Shown: one piece after another, positions 34,871 through 42,486 of the stretch
How positions within the stretch are numbered: position 1 is the first letter of the stretch
Layout of the letters: the number at the start of each line of letters is the position of its first letter
Position numbers and translations under genes: made by a program
The notes under the pieces: generated by a model
What the model saw: the letters and a program-made list of their open reading frames with translations, nothing else
What the model was told of the DNA's origin: nothing
The model's database searches: none
DNA from: Chryseobacterium elymi
GTDB lineage: Bacteria > Bacteroidota > Bacteroidia > Flavobacteriales > Weeksellaceae
Direction: 5' to 3'
Assembly (NCBI RefSeq): GCF_003385495.1
Contig: NZ_QNUH01000012.1
Coordinates: forward strand, 85,980 to 149,979
DNA length: 64,000 nucleotides

Positions 34871-34917
34871 TTTCAGTGTATGATTTACTTAAAGACTTTG
34901 CAGTCAAATTATTAAGA

Positions 34918-36552
34918 TTATGCTTTCTTAGTCCTGTTCCTCAACTTTTCGATCAAAAAGTAAAACAGTAAAAAGCCCAGAGCGAAAATGGAAAACCTTG
35001 ATAACAGATCTCCGGCTCTTGTATAGAAGGTCATTGTTTCGTAAAGATTCACTTTGGCGAATAATGTTGTTTTATCCCCATAGAAAGTATCAGCTACCAC
35101 TTCTCCTTTTGCATTGATATGGGCGGATATGCCACTGTTGGCTGCACGCGCAATTTCTCTTCGGGTTTCTATGGCTCTCAATTTTGCATACGATAAAAGC
35201 TGTTTGTGTCCTTCTGTGACGCCCCACCAGGAATCATTGGTCATGATGCCTAAGAAATTGGCACCTTTTTTTACATAATCTGTGGTAAATTCTCCGTAGA
35301 TGCTTTCGTAGCAGATGATAGGTGCCAATCTGCCTTTATTGTAAGGATTTGAAAAAGATTTTCTTTCTTCATCTATTCCTAAAGAAGCCACGGTTCCGCC
35401 CAGATTAAGCATGGCATCTCCCAGAAGCGGTTTTAAAACACTCATATATGGGAAGATTTCCACACCCGGAACAAGTTTTCCTTTGTGATACACCTGAACT
35501 TTCTGTTGTGGCGCAAGCTGAATAGCCGTGTTATAGCTTTCTACCCAAAGTTCGGGATTAACCTGATAAGCTTCCTTGGGGATGTTCTCCTGGTTTTTAT
35601 AAAAACGGTGTGAAGAAATTCCGGTTGCAAAAACAGCTCCCGGATGTTTTGTTAAAAATTCTTTCACATTATTTAAAAGCAGACTTTTCTCAAAAGCAGT
35701 TTCGGAGATTGATCCTCTTCCGGGAAGGGCTGTTTCCGGGGCAATATAATAATCAATTTTTCCTTTTGAATTGTTTTCAGCTAAAGTTAAAAGGTCATTT
35801 TCAATGGTTAGGCTGTCTTTTGAATACTTTTCAGCGTAAGGATCAAGATCCGGCTGTAGCATCAGAACATTGACCTGCCCGGAAGGCTTTTCATCAAAAT
35901 TATTGTATTTGATCAAGGAGATAATCATTGGAAGAATGATTAAGGCAGTGATAATTGAGCTATTTTTGATCAGATCTTTTCTTTTTCTTCCTGCTTCCCA
36001 GGTTCTTAAAGTATAAAAAATCAAAACATTGATTAATAAGATCCAGAAGCTTCCACCGGTGGCGCCCAGGGTGTCATACCACTGTATTAATTTAGGGTAA
36101 TCTGAAAACACATTTCCTAAATTCAGCCATGGCCATGTTAGTTCCCAGTTAAGATGAAATTTTTCAAAACTCATCCATATGGCGATCAGAAATCCTAATC
36201 CCCAGTAGGTTCCCTGTGCATTTTTGTACCAGTGATAACATTGGAAAACAAGAGAATAAAGGAAAGAATTAACCAAAACGGGAAATACAACCGCCATCAT
36301 GGAATGACTTCCGTCCGGATTCTTGGAGCCGTATAGCCATCCTGTTGTTACAATATTCCAGATCACAAAACAAAGATAGGATAGGCCGAAGATCATCCAG
36401 CTTTTTCTTTTGTACGATGAAAATTTTGAGATTCCATGTTCCATCATTAAAAGCGGAACAAGGGCAAAAAATATAAAGAAAGGAACTCCGTAAGTAGGCC
36501 ACGAAACAGACAGTAGCATTGCTGAAATGAGCGTAAGTAATATGTATTTCAT
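34918..36552 (-). CDS. lnt: Apolipoprotein N-acyltransferase
   Basis: Lnt adds the third acyl chain to lipoproteins on the periplasmic side of the inner membrane. The 544 residues start with about six membrane helices (1-215). The nitrilase-like domain carries the catalytic triad: Glu in APETALPGRG, Lys in HKGKLVPGVEIFPY and Cys in IICYESIYGEF. One final helix closes the protein. It is divergent from the VanZ gene with a 55-bp gap. Confidence 0.94.
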   Translation of the reverse strand: MKYILLTLISAMLLSVSWPTYGVPFFIFFALVPLLMMEHGISKFSSYKRKSWMIFGLSYLCFVIWNIVTTGWLYGSKNPDGSHSMMAVVFPVLVNSFLYSLVFQCYHWYKNAQGTYWGLGFLIAIWMSFEKFHLNWELTWPWLNLGNVFSDYPKLIQWYDTLGATGGSFWILLINVLIFYTLRTWEAGRKRKDLIKNSSIITALIILPMIISLIKYNNFDEKPSGQVNVLMLQPDLDPYAEKYSKDSLTIENDLLTLAENNSKGKIDYYIAPETALPGRGSISETAFEKSLLLNNVKEFLTKHPGAVFATGISSHRFYKNQENIPKEAYQVNPELWVESYNTAIQLAPQQKVQVYHKGKLVPGVEIFPYMSVLKPLLGDAMLNLGGTVASLGIDEERKSFSNPYNKGRLAPIICYESIYGEFTTDYVKKGANFLGIMTNDSWWGVTEGHKQLLSYAKLRAIETRREIARAANSGISAHINAKGEVVADTFYGDKTTLFAKVNLYETMTFYTRAGDLLSRFSIFALGFLLFYFLIEKLRNRTKKA

Positions 36553-36607
36553 TAAATTAATTTAACACACAAATTTAATGTTTTTGAAATGAATACATTT
36601 GTACCTG

Positions 36608-37030
36608 ATGTTAAAGAAATCTTATAAAATTATTATTGTTCCGTATATGCTGTTTTTGCTTTATCTTATGTTTTTGGGGATGGGCAGGTTTCAGTATGAA
36701 GATAACCTGATCAGGATAGAGCCGGTTTTGTCTACCGTACAGTTTATCCGCAATACGATTGAGTGGAAGGATATTGTCATTATTGTTTTAGGTAATATTA
36801 TAATGTTCATTCCTTTTGGCTTTCTCGGTTGGATATTTCCTCAACTAAAGGATTTGAAAATGCTGCTCTATGCTTTTATTTCTGCCATCGTTATTGTTGA
36901 GGCGCTTCAGTATTTTTCCAGAATGGGAATATTTGAGGTAGACGATGTCATTCTTAATACTTTCGGTGTTTATCTGGGATGGCTGCTCTGCAGGTTTATT
37001 GAAAAGAGATTTAGCCGTTTAATTCTTTAG
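36608..37030 (+). CDS. VanZ-like family membrane protein
   Basis: This 140-residue protein has four membrane helices. The VanZ pattern is seen in VILGNIIMFIPFGFLGWIFP and the ending DVILNTFGVYLGWLLCR, which also recalls the conserved D-x-x-x-N-T-x-G motif. VanZ of enterococci gives teicoplanin resistance, but most family members have no known role. The ATG at 36608 is used rather than a TTG nine bases earlier, which is part of a TACATTTG -7 box (36594-36601). The 3' end overlaps the convergent proC gene by 20 bp. Confidence 0.85.
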   Translation: MLKKSYKIIIVPYMLFLLYLMFLGMGRFQYEDNLIRIEPVLSTVQFIRNTIEWKDIVIIVLGNIIMFIPFGFLGWIFPQLKDLKMLLYAFISAIVIVEALQYFSRMGIFEVDDVILNTFGVYLGWLLCRFIEKRFSRLIL

Positions 37031-37814
37031 CCCGTTTTTCAGCATTCAAAATTCCGTCTTTTAAAATTTCTTTTAAATGCCGCTCTTCAAATGTCTTTAA
37101 GGCTGCTTCGGTTGTTCCGCCTTTGGATGCTACATCTCTAATAAGTTCTTCAAGGCTTTTTTCAGAATTGTTGATCAGGTGATAAGCGCCAAGCATCGTC
37201 TGCTGTACAAACAGTTTAGAAAGATTTTCATCGATACCCATTTCTACGCCTGCTTTGATCATGGCATCTACTATATAATAAAAATAGGCAGGTCCGCTTC
37301 CTGAAAGGGCTGTAACCCCGTCCAGAAGGTCTTCGTTTTCGAGATAAACCGACCTTCCCGTACTGTTCAAGAGTCTTTCAATATTGATGAGCTGACTAAA
37401 GGAAATGCCATTGGCAGCCGTGTAACCGGTAATTCCCATTCCCAAAAGGGTAGGAGAGTTCGGCATGGCTCTTACCACAAGCGGGTGATTTAATAATTGT
37501 TGAATTTTTTCAATTTTAATTCCGGCCATAATGGAAAGAACCATCTGGTTTTCTTTTAGTGTGAACCTGAAATTCTGGGCCACATGCTGGAAATCCTGAG
37601 GTTTTACGGCTACTATGATAAGATCGGCATCCAGTTCCTGGGTTTCTTCAAAAGTGGAGATTTTAGATTTCGGGAAATCTTCGGCAATTTTAGAGATTTT
37701 AGTCTCGCTGCGGGTGATCAGGTGAAGATGCTCCGGCTTGATCAGTTCGTATTTTAAAAATGATTTTGAAAAGGATAAGCCCATATTTCCGGCTCCTAAA
37801 ATAGCTATTTTCAT
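37011..37814 (-). CDS. proC: Pyrroline-5-carboxylate reductase
   Basis: The enzyme makes proline from pyrroline-5-carboxylate with NAD(P)H. The 267 residues begin with the Rossmann motif IAILGAGNMG. They include VVRAMPNSPTLLGMG and the signature ALSGSGPAYFYYIVDAMIKAGVEMG, with VASKGGTTEAAL near the C-terminus. This is the normal family length. The region just upstream of its start holds a 7-bp tandem repeat. Confidence 0.96.
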   Translation of the reverse strand: MKIAILGAGNMGLSFSKSFLKYELIKPEHLHLITRSETKISKIAEDFPKSKISTFEETQELDADLIIVAVKPQDFQHVAQNFRFTLKENQMVLSIMAGIKIEKIQQLLNHPLVVRAMPNSPTLLGMGITGYTAANGISFSQLINIERLLNSTGRSVYLENEDLLDGVTALSGSGPAYFYYIVDAMIKAGVEMGIDENLSKLFVQQTMLGAYHLINNSEKSLEELIRDVASKGGTTEAALKTFEERHLKEILKDGILNAEKRAKELNG

Positions 37815-37873
37815 ATTGGTGTTCTCTATTCTTTACTCTTTGTTCTCTACTTTTTGTTCTCTACTCTTTATTT

Positions 37874-37917
<44 letters not shown>

Positions 37918-37924
37918 AACTTTT

Positions 37925-38479
37925 TTACTTCAGATATTTTCTGAAAACTTTAGAATAGTTGTCGTTGAAATTAATAAGATCTATACTTTTAAAAGAAATT
38001 TTCCGCGGCTTTTTATCAATTCTGCCTGCCGGATCGTAGTTGTTAATGAGGACCGACTTACTGCTGACTTCTAAAATTTCACCAATTGAAAATAAGAAGT
38101 TTTTATTTTTTGTGCTCTCAACAGCGCAATGAAAATCCTGTTTTTTAATGGATTTAAAAAGAGATTCGGCATTGTCTAAATTCGTTTTCTTAATAATATC
38201 TTCATTAAACCGGATCAGCTTTTCATCTGCATAGATCGCCTTTGAAATTTTATCATATTGATTGTTTCGGATGCTGATGACTCTGTTGTAGGGAACAATT
38301 TTAGTGCCTGCCAGGGTAAAATCATTGGTTTCTTCCATCATAAGAAAATGATCGGAGAATTTTACCGGAAAACCATAGATCGCAGAATCATCATCAAGAG
38401 TAACTTTGACAAAGTCTATATTCCGGATATGTTTCTGAATTACTTTTTTAAATTCCTTTTCTGAATACTTTTTAGCCAT
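37925..38479 (-). CDS. Unknown protein with two Sm/SH3-barrel-like repeats
   Basis: The 184-residue protein has no signal peptide and no recognised family. The first part (about residues 17-75: VKVTLDDDSAIYGFPVKFSD, then FLMMEETNDF and KIVPYNRVISIR) has the pattern of a five-strand Sm-like barrel. It has a turn after a polar gene-regulator-like start, a DF pair and a closing VISIR strand. The second part (about 118-170: VESTKNKNFLFSIGEILEV, SVLINNYDPAG, KISFKSIDLINF) repeats the pattern. An RNA- or protein-binding scaffold is possible, but this is only an inference from fold pattern. Confidence 0.7.
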   Translation of the reverse strand: MAKKYSEKEFKKVIQKHIRNIDFVKVTLDDDSAIYGFPVKFSDHFLMMEETNDFTLAGTKIVPYNRVISIRNNQYDKISKAIYADEKLIRFNEDIIKKTNLDNAESLFKSIKKQDFHCAVESTKNKNFLFSIGEILEVSSKSVLINNYDPAGRIDKKPRKISFKSIDLINFNDNYSKVFRKYLK

Positions 38480-38544
38480 AATCCCGATATTTTTAGCTAA
38501 AATAAAACTATTTAACCAAAAGTAGGGTCTGAATCAGGTTAAAT

Positions 38545-39693
38545 CTATTCCGTCGGAAATTCCGGGCGTCTCATTTTAAATTTTGTTCCTGAAAGAGATT
38601 CCAGGAAAGAAACGAGTGCTTTGGTTTCTTCTTTCGTTAAGTTCAGAGGCTTTAATAAAGGGTCGGTAACAGGGTGCATCGGGTCCAGTTTCTTTTTTTC
38701 AGGACTGGGGTCCAGCTGGTGCATTCCGCTGTTGTAAATATTCACAACACCTTCTAGATCGCCGAACAGTCCGTTGTGCATCCACGGTTGGGTAAGCATC
38801 AGATCTCTTAATTGCGGGGTACGGAATTTACCCACATCTTCAGGCTTTTTGGTAACGTCATACAATCCCAAATCCTGGTATTTCTTTTTGTAATACGTAA
38901 GCCCGATATTGTGGAAGGATTCATCTGTAAGATACTGTCCGTTATGACAGTTCATGCAGCGGGCTTTGGTACGGAAGATATGCATTCCGTAGATTTCTTC
39001 GTCTGATAAAGCATTGTATTTTCCTTCCAGGAATTTGTCGAAACGGCTCGGCTGGCTTTTGATGGTTTTCTGGAAATCGGCAATCGCTTTTACAATCCGG
39101 TCATACGTCACTTTATCTGTGCCATATGCTTTTTTGAACAGTTCTCGATACCCTTTCACAGCCTGTATTTTGGCAGGCAGGGTTTTTACATCCATGGCCA
39201 TTTCGTGATGGGCGCCCAGCGGTCCGGCAGCCTGCTCTTCCAGGGTTTTTGCCCTTCCGTCCCAGAAAAACGACTGTCGTTCTGAAATATTATACAGGGA
39301 GATGGAGTTTCTGTTGCCTAAAAGATGGTCGCTTCCCAAAGCAACACGTCTCCGGTCTGACCAGCCCATTTCAGGATCGTGGCATGAGCTGCACGAAACC
39401 TGGCTTGATTTGGATAATTTAGGATCAAAGAAGAGCATTTTACCTAAAATAACACCAGGCTTATCCTGCTCAGTGAAAAAAGCGGTATCATTTTTAATGG
39501 GAGCAAATTCTTTCCATTTAACTCCGTAATCGATATCGGGTTTCGGCCAGTCTGTGATGGCTTTTTTGTAGCTTTTTACAATATCCTCAATATCCGGATC
39601 CTGAATATTCGAAAGATCCTGATTTACTTTAGATGTAAAACTCCACAATACCAATAAAACCAATCCTAAAACCCAATATATACCTCTTTTCAT
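38545..39693 (-). CDS. Diheme cytochrome c peroxidase/MauG family protein
   Basis: This is a 382-residue periplasmic diheme enzyme. A hydrophobic N-terminal signal (MKRGIYWVLGLVLLVLWSFT) is followed by two c-type heme sites, CSSCHDPEMGW (about 100-110) and CMNCHNGQYL (about 245-255), spaced as in bacterial CcpA/MauG proteins. Further family markers are the phrase FFDPKLS and the domain with FRTPQLRDL. Members reduce hydrogen peroxide or oxidise a protein partner. The ATG at 39693 is used, not a GTG one codon earlier, and it follows the DUF6850 stop by only 3 bases. It is the last gene of the TonB-DUF4876-DUF6850 operon. Confidence 0.9.
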   Translation of the reverse strand: MKRGIYWVLGLVLLVLWSFTSKVNQDLSNIQDPDIEDIVKSYKKAITDWPKPDIDYGVKWKEFAPIKNDTAFFTEQDKPGVILGKMLFFDPKLSKSSQVSCSSCHDPEMGWSDRRRVALGSDHLLGNRNSISLYNISERQSFFWDGRAKTLEEQAAGPLGAHHEMAMDVKTLPAKIQAVKGYRELFKKAYGTDKVTYDRIVKAIADFQKTIKSQPSRFDKFLEGKYNALSDEEIYGMHIFRTKARCMNCHNGQYLTDESFHNIGLTYYKKKYQDLGLYDVTKKPEDVGKFRTPQLRDLMLTQPWMHNGLFGDLEGVVNIYNSGMHQLDPSPEKKKLDPMHPVTDPLLKPLNLTKEETKALVSFLESLSGTKFKMRRPEFPTE

Positions 39694-39696
39694 CAC

Positions 39697-41220
39697 TTAA
39701 AATGTTATTCCGATACTTCCTCCTGCAAAATTATTATTTTTTTCCTGAATTTTTTGTGATTGATACTGTGCACTTACAAAGAATGCAGGCAGTTTTTCAA
39801 GCTTAAAATCATATCTTAAAGATGCTCCGAATGTGGTGATATCACTGGCCTGGAAATTGAAATCCTGAAGAATCCATTCGTTGACCCCGGCGTTTGGTGT
39901 GGTTGCCAGTGCATTGATGAATTTATTCACTTTTCTTGTGGAAAAATAAGGCTGGAATGTCAGCACCTGACGGTCATTAATCTGCTGTTTTAGATCTGCA
40001 TTGATCCCGAAATAGATGTAAACAAATTTCTGCCCGGCATCAGGAAATAATCTTCTTTCTTTAATGTCCTCACGCCTGAAAAAAGGAACTGCTGTCACCG
40101 AAAAATTATCTTTGGTGTACTGATAGAAACCTTTTATAGTAGTTTCATAATTTTCCCTGCGGAAGGATTCTCTTTTAAAAATCTGGGTTAAAGCGACGGT
40201 ATTCAGGGAATAGCCATATTCGGAGCCGGTATTTCTTGCCGCTCTGTAGTTGACCAATAAACCTAATCTGTGTTTTTCATGAACCGTGAAGAACTTGGCA
40301 CCTTCTATTTCAAGGTTTTCATTCTTCAGATCAGAAATATCAAAGAAATTATTGGAACCGTCATTATAACTTTTCATATTGTTACCCGTTCCTGCGGATG
40401 CCTGAAGGTAAAAATCCCGGCCTCCGTTTCCAGAAATCTGAATTCCTCCTTTGTAAGAAAATTCTTCAAACGTATTTTTCGGCAATGTTCCTCCATTGAA
40501 AAGATAGTTCGAAAAACCGAAGCCTGACATCTGATAGACGTAAGGTCTTCCCAATAAGCTCTGGAAGTTCACAGAGTTGTTCTGGGTGTATTTATTCAAT
40601 TCACCGAAAATACCTATTTCGTAATCTCTGAAAACCTTGTAGTTCAGTCCGGCATTGATCTTCAGATCAGAAGTGGTGCTTCTCATTCTCGGATCTCTTG
40701 AACGGTATCCAAGCTGTGCAGAATAGCTTACCTGTCCGGCAATAGTCCAGCGGTTCAGCTTTTGGAGATAACCACCGGCAAACTGATAGCGTTCAAGGTT
40801 TAGTTTTCCTCCTACAGAATCTGCTGTAGTGTAAGGGGCAACGCGGTCATAATCTAGAGTTTCATTCCATTTTACAGAATTGACTTTTAAATTCTGATAG
40901 TTTGCATTTCCCCAGACATAGCGGTTGGGCTTTAGTTTTTGGAAAGATTTTGCTTCTACCGTTAAGCCTTTGCTGCCGCTTCCCAATTGCTGGCGGTAGC
41001 TTTTTTCATTGTTGTCATGATATCCGGCATTAAATTCCGAGAAGGAAACAGAACTATAATCCGACATAGCTGCCGGATTATAGTAAAATTGAGTTTTAAA
41101 ATTTCTTTCTGTGCTGTACTGGTTGTTCAGGGTTTTGAAAAGACTCAGGCTGTCCTGAGCTTCTACCGTCAGCGAAAACCCGATCAGTAGTAATAAGAAA
41201 GATCCTTTTGTATGCAGCAT
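39697..41220 (-). CDS. DUF6850-type outer-membrane beta-barrel protein
   Basis: This 507-residue protein has a signal peptide (MLHTKGSFLLLLIGFSLTVEAQ). A long run of alternating polar and aromatic strands ends in GGSIGITF, typical of outer-membrane barrels. Early marks are QLGSGSKGLTVEAKSFQKL and NANYQNLKVNSVKWNETLDY. I assign it to the DUF6850 group from its neighbours and sequence pattern. The start is the ATG at 41220, since a longer frame begins at a TTG and would hide the signal. It lies 19 bp after the DUF4876 gene and is followed directly by the diheme peroxidase. Confidence 0.72.
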   Translation of the reverse strand: MLHTKGSFLLLLIGFSLTVEAQDSLSLFKTLNNQYSTERNFKTQFYYNPAAMSDYSSVSFSEFNAGYHDNNEKSYRQQLGSGSKGLTVEAKSFQKLKPNRYVWGNANYQNLKVNSVKWNETLDYDRVAPYTTADSVGGKLNLERYQFAGGYLQKLNRWTIAGQVSYSAQLGYRSRDPRMRSTTSDLKINAGLNYKVFRDYEIGIFGELNKYTQNNSVNFQSLLGRPYVYQMSGFGFSNYLFNGGTLPKNTFEEFSYKGGIQISGNGGRDFYLQASAGTGNNMKSYNDGSNNFFDISDLKNENLEIEGAKFFTVHEKHRLGLLVNYRAARNTGSEYGYSLNTVALTQIFKRESFRRENYETTIKGFYQYTKDNFSVTAVPFFRREDIKERRLFPDAGQKFVYIYFGINADLKQQINDRQVLTFQPYFSTRKVNKFINALATTPNAGVNEWILQDFNFQASDITTFGASLRYDFKLEKLPAFFVSAQYQSQKIQEKNNNFAGGSIGITF

Positions 41221-41239
41221 AATAAAGTAATCTAAACTT

Positions 41240-42466
41240 TTAGTGTACAATACCGTTTTTCAGACTTGGTTCAGAGTCTTTGGTGAAGTCATTAGACGAA
41301 TTGTTGGTATCCATATAAAGGTTTTTACCGTTGTCCATCTGTCCTGTTACTTTACGTCTTACAGATTTTCCGAAACGGGTTGGGTCCTTGTCAATGGTTC
41401 CTACCGATGTCCATCCTCCGTCGATACTTGCTGAAGTCAGAACATGAACGAACTTGGTTGAAATACTGTTGTTTACTCCATCTATGATCCATGAGTTCGG
41501 AATAGCATAGGCGCTTTTTGAAGTAACTCCTCCCGCACTGTTCTGGTACGTGTAATCGTATTTGAAATTCGTAAGGAATGTATTTTCATCTTCTCCGGCA
41601 GGGAAGCGTGCGATAATATAGCTTTCAAATCCACGGTCGTGAAGGAAAAACATATTGAAGTTCATCTGTGAATAAATGATCTTTGCATTCGGTACAGAAG
41701 GGTTGTCCACCTGTCCCAGTGCAGGGTTTACAGACGGGAATTCAAAATTCGCGTTGTGAAGATCATACGCTGTACTTGTATTGGCCTGGTGATTAATGGC
41801 ATTGTCTGCAATAACGATGAAGTCACCTGGCTGTACCGGGTATTCGGTTCCGGCTCCCGGTAGAACCATCACTGCTTTTACTGCAAATGAAAGGTTTTTG
41901 CTGTATGGAGTAGGGTTTTTGTCATCCGTTGTCAGGAATTCCGACTGTCCCAGAATAAGCTTGTCAGCGTACAGTACTTTTTTCGTATTGTTGGTTAATT
42001 TGAAATAACGGCTTGAATTGTAGTTTTTCCCGTCAGAGGTTTTTACCCCGGTAAAGAAAACTTCCTCAATCACAAAATCTTCATGGAATTTTTTAAGAAT
42101 CAACGGAATCTCAAGGTTGGTGATCAATGTTGCGATGTCAGTCTGTGCAGAAGCGCCCACTCCGATCTCATCATTGCTGGAAATAACCACACCGTTTACT
42201 GTAATTTTATAAGAACCGTAAGGAACCTCGAAAGTATGGATGTTTTTGTTTTGTATGGTTTGTTTAATGATCGCTCCCGTGTTTACTTCTTTCAGCTCTA
42301 CATCAATGGTTTTGTAAGAAGAAATATTATCTCCCGAAAAAGACAAAGTTAAAGCTCCTTTCTGGGCCGTTGTTACTCCGAAATCATCATCGCTGGAGCA
42401 AGAAGTTACCGTAAATGTAGCGGTCATCATTGCTGCTAAACTTAATAGTATAACTCTTTTTTTCAT
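41240..42466 (-). CDS. DUF4876 lipoprotein, probably surface-exposed
   Basis: The 408-residue protein has a signal ending in TVTSC, so it is a lipoprotein. The residues after the Cys are SSDDDFG, close to the S-D-D-F surface-export signal described for Flavobacterium lipoproteins. Residues about 35-110 form a carboxypeptidase-regulatory-like domain (ALTLSFSGDNISSYKTIDVE). The rest matches DUF4876, including YFKLTNNTKKVLYADKLILG and GDFIVIADNAINH, which recalls a lamin-tail-like fold. It lies 20 bp after the TonB receptor gene, a SusD- or HmuY-like position, so a ligand-capture role is inferred. Confidence 0.82.
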   Translation of the reverse strand: MKKRVILLSLAAMMTATFTVTSCSSDDDFGVTTAQKGALTLSFSGDNISSYKTIDVELKEVNTGAIIKQTIQNKNIHTFEVPYGSYKITVNGVVISSNDEIGVGASAQTDIATLITNLEIPLILKKFHEDFVIEEVFFTGVKTSDGKNYNSSRYFKLTNNTKKVLYADKLILGQSEFLTTDDKNPTPYSKNLSFAVKAVMVLPGAGTEYPVQPGDFIVIADNAINHQANTSTAYDLHNANFEFPSVNPALGQVDNPSVPNAKIIYSQMNFNMFFLHDRGFESYIIARFPAGEDENTFLTNFKYDYTYQNSAGGVTSKSAYAIPNSWIIDGVNNSISTKFVHVLTSASIDGGWTSVGTIDKDPTRFGKSVRRKVTGQMDNGKNLYMDTNNSSNDFTKDSEPSLKNGIVH

Positions 42467-42486
42467 GTTGTTTTCTTTGATATATA

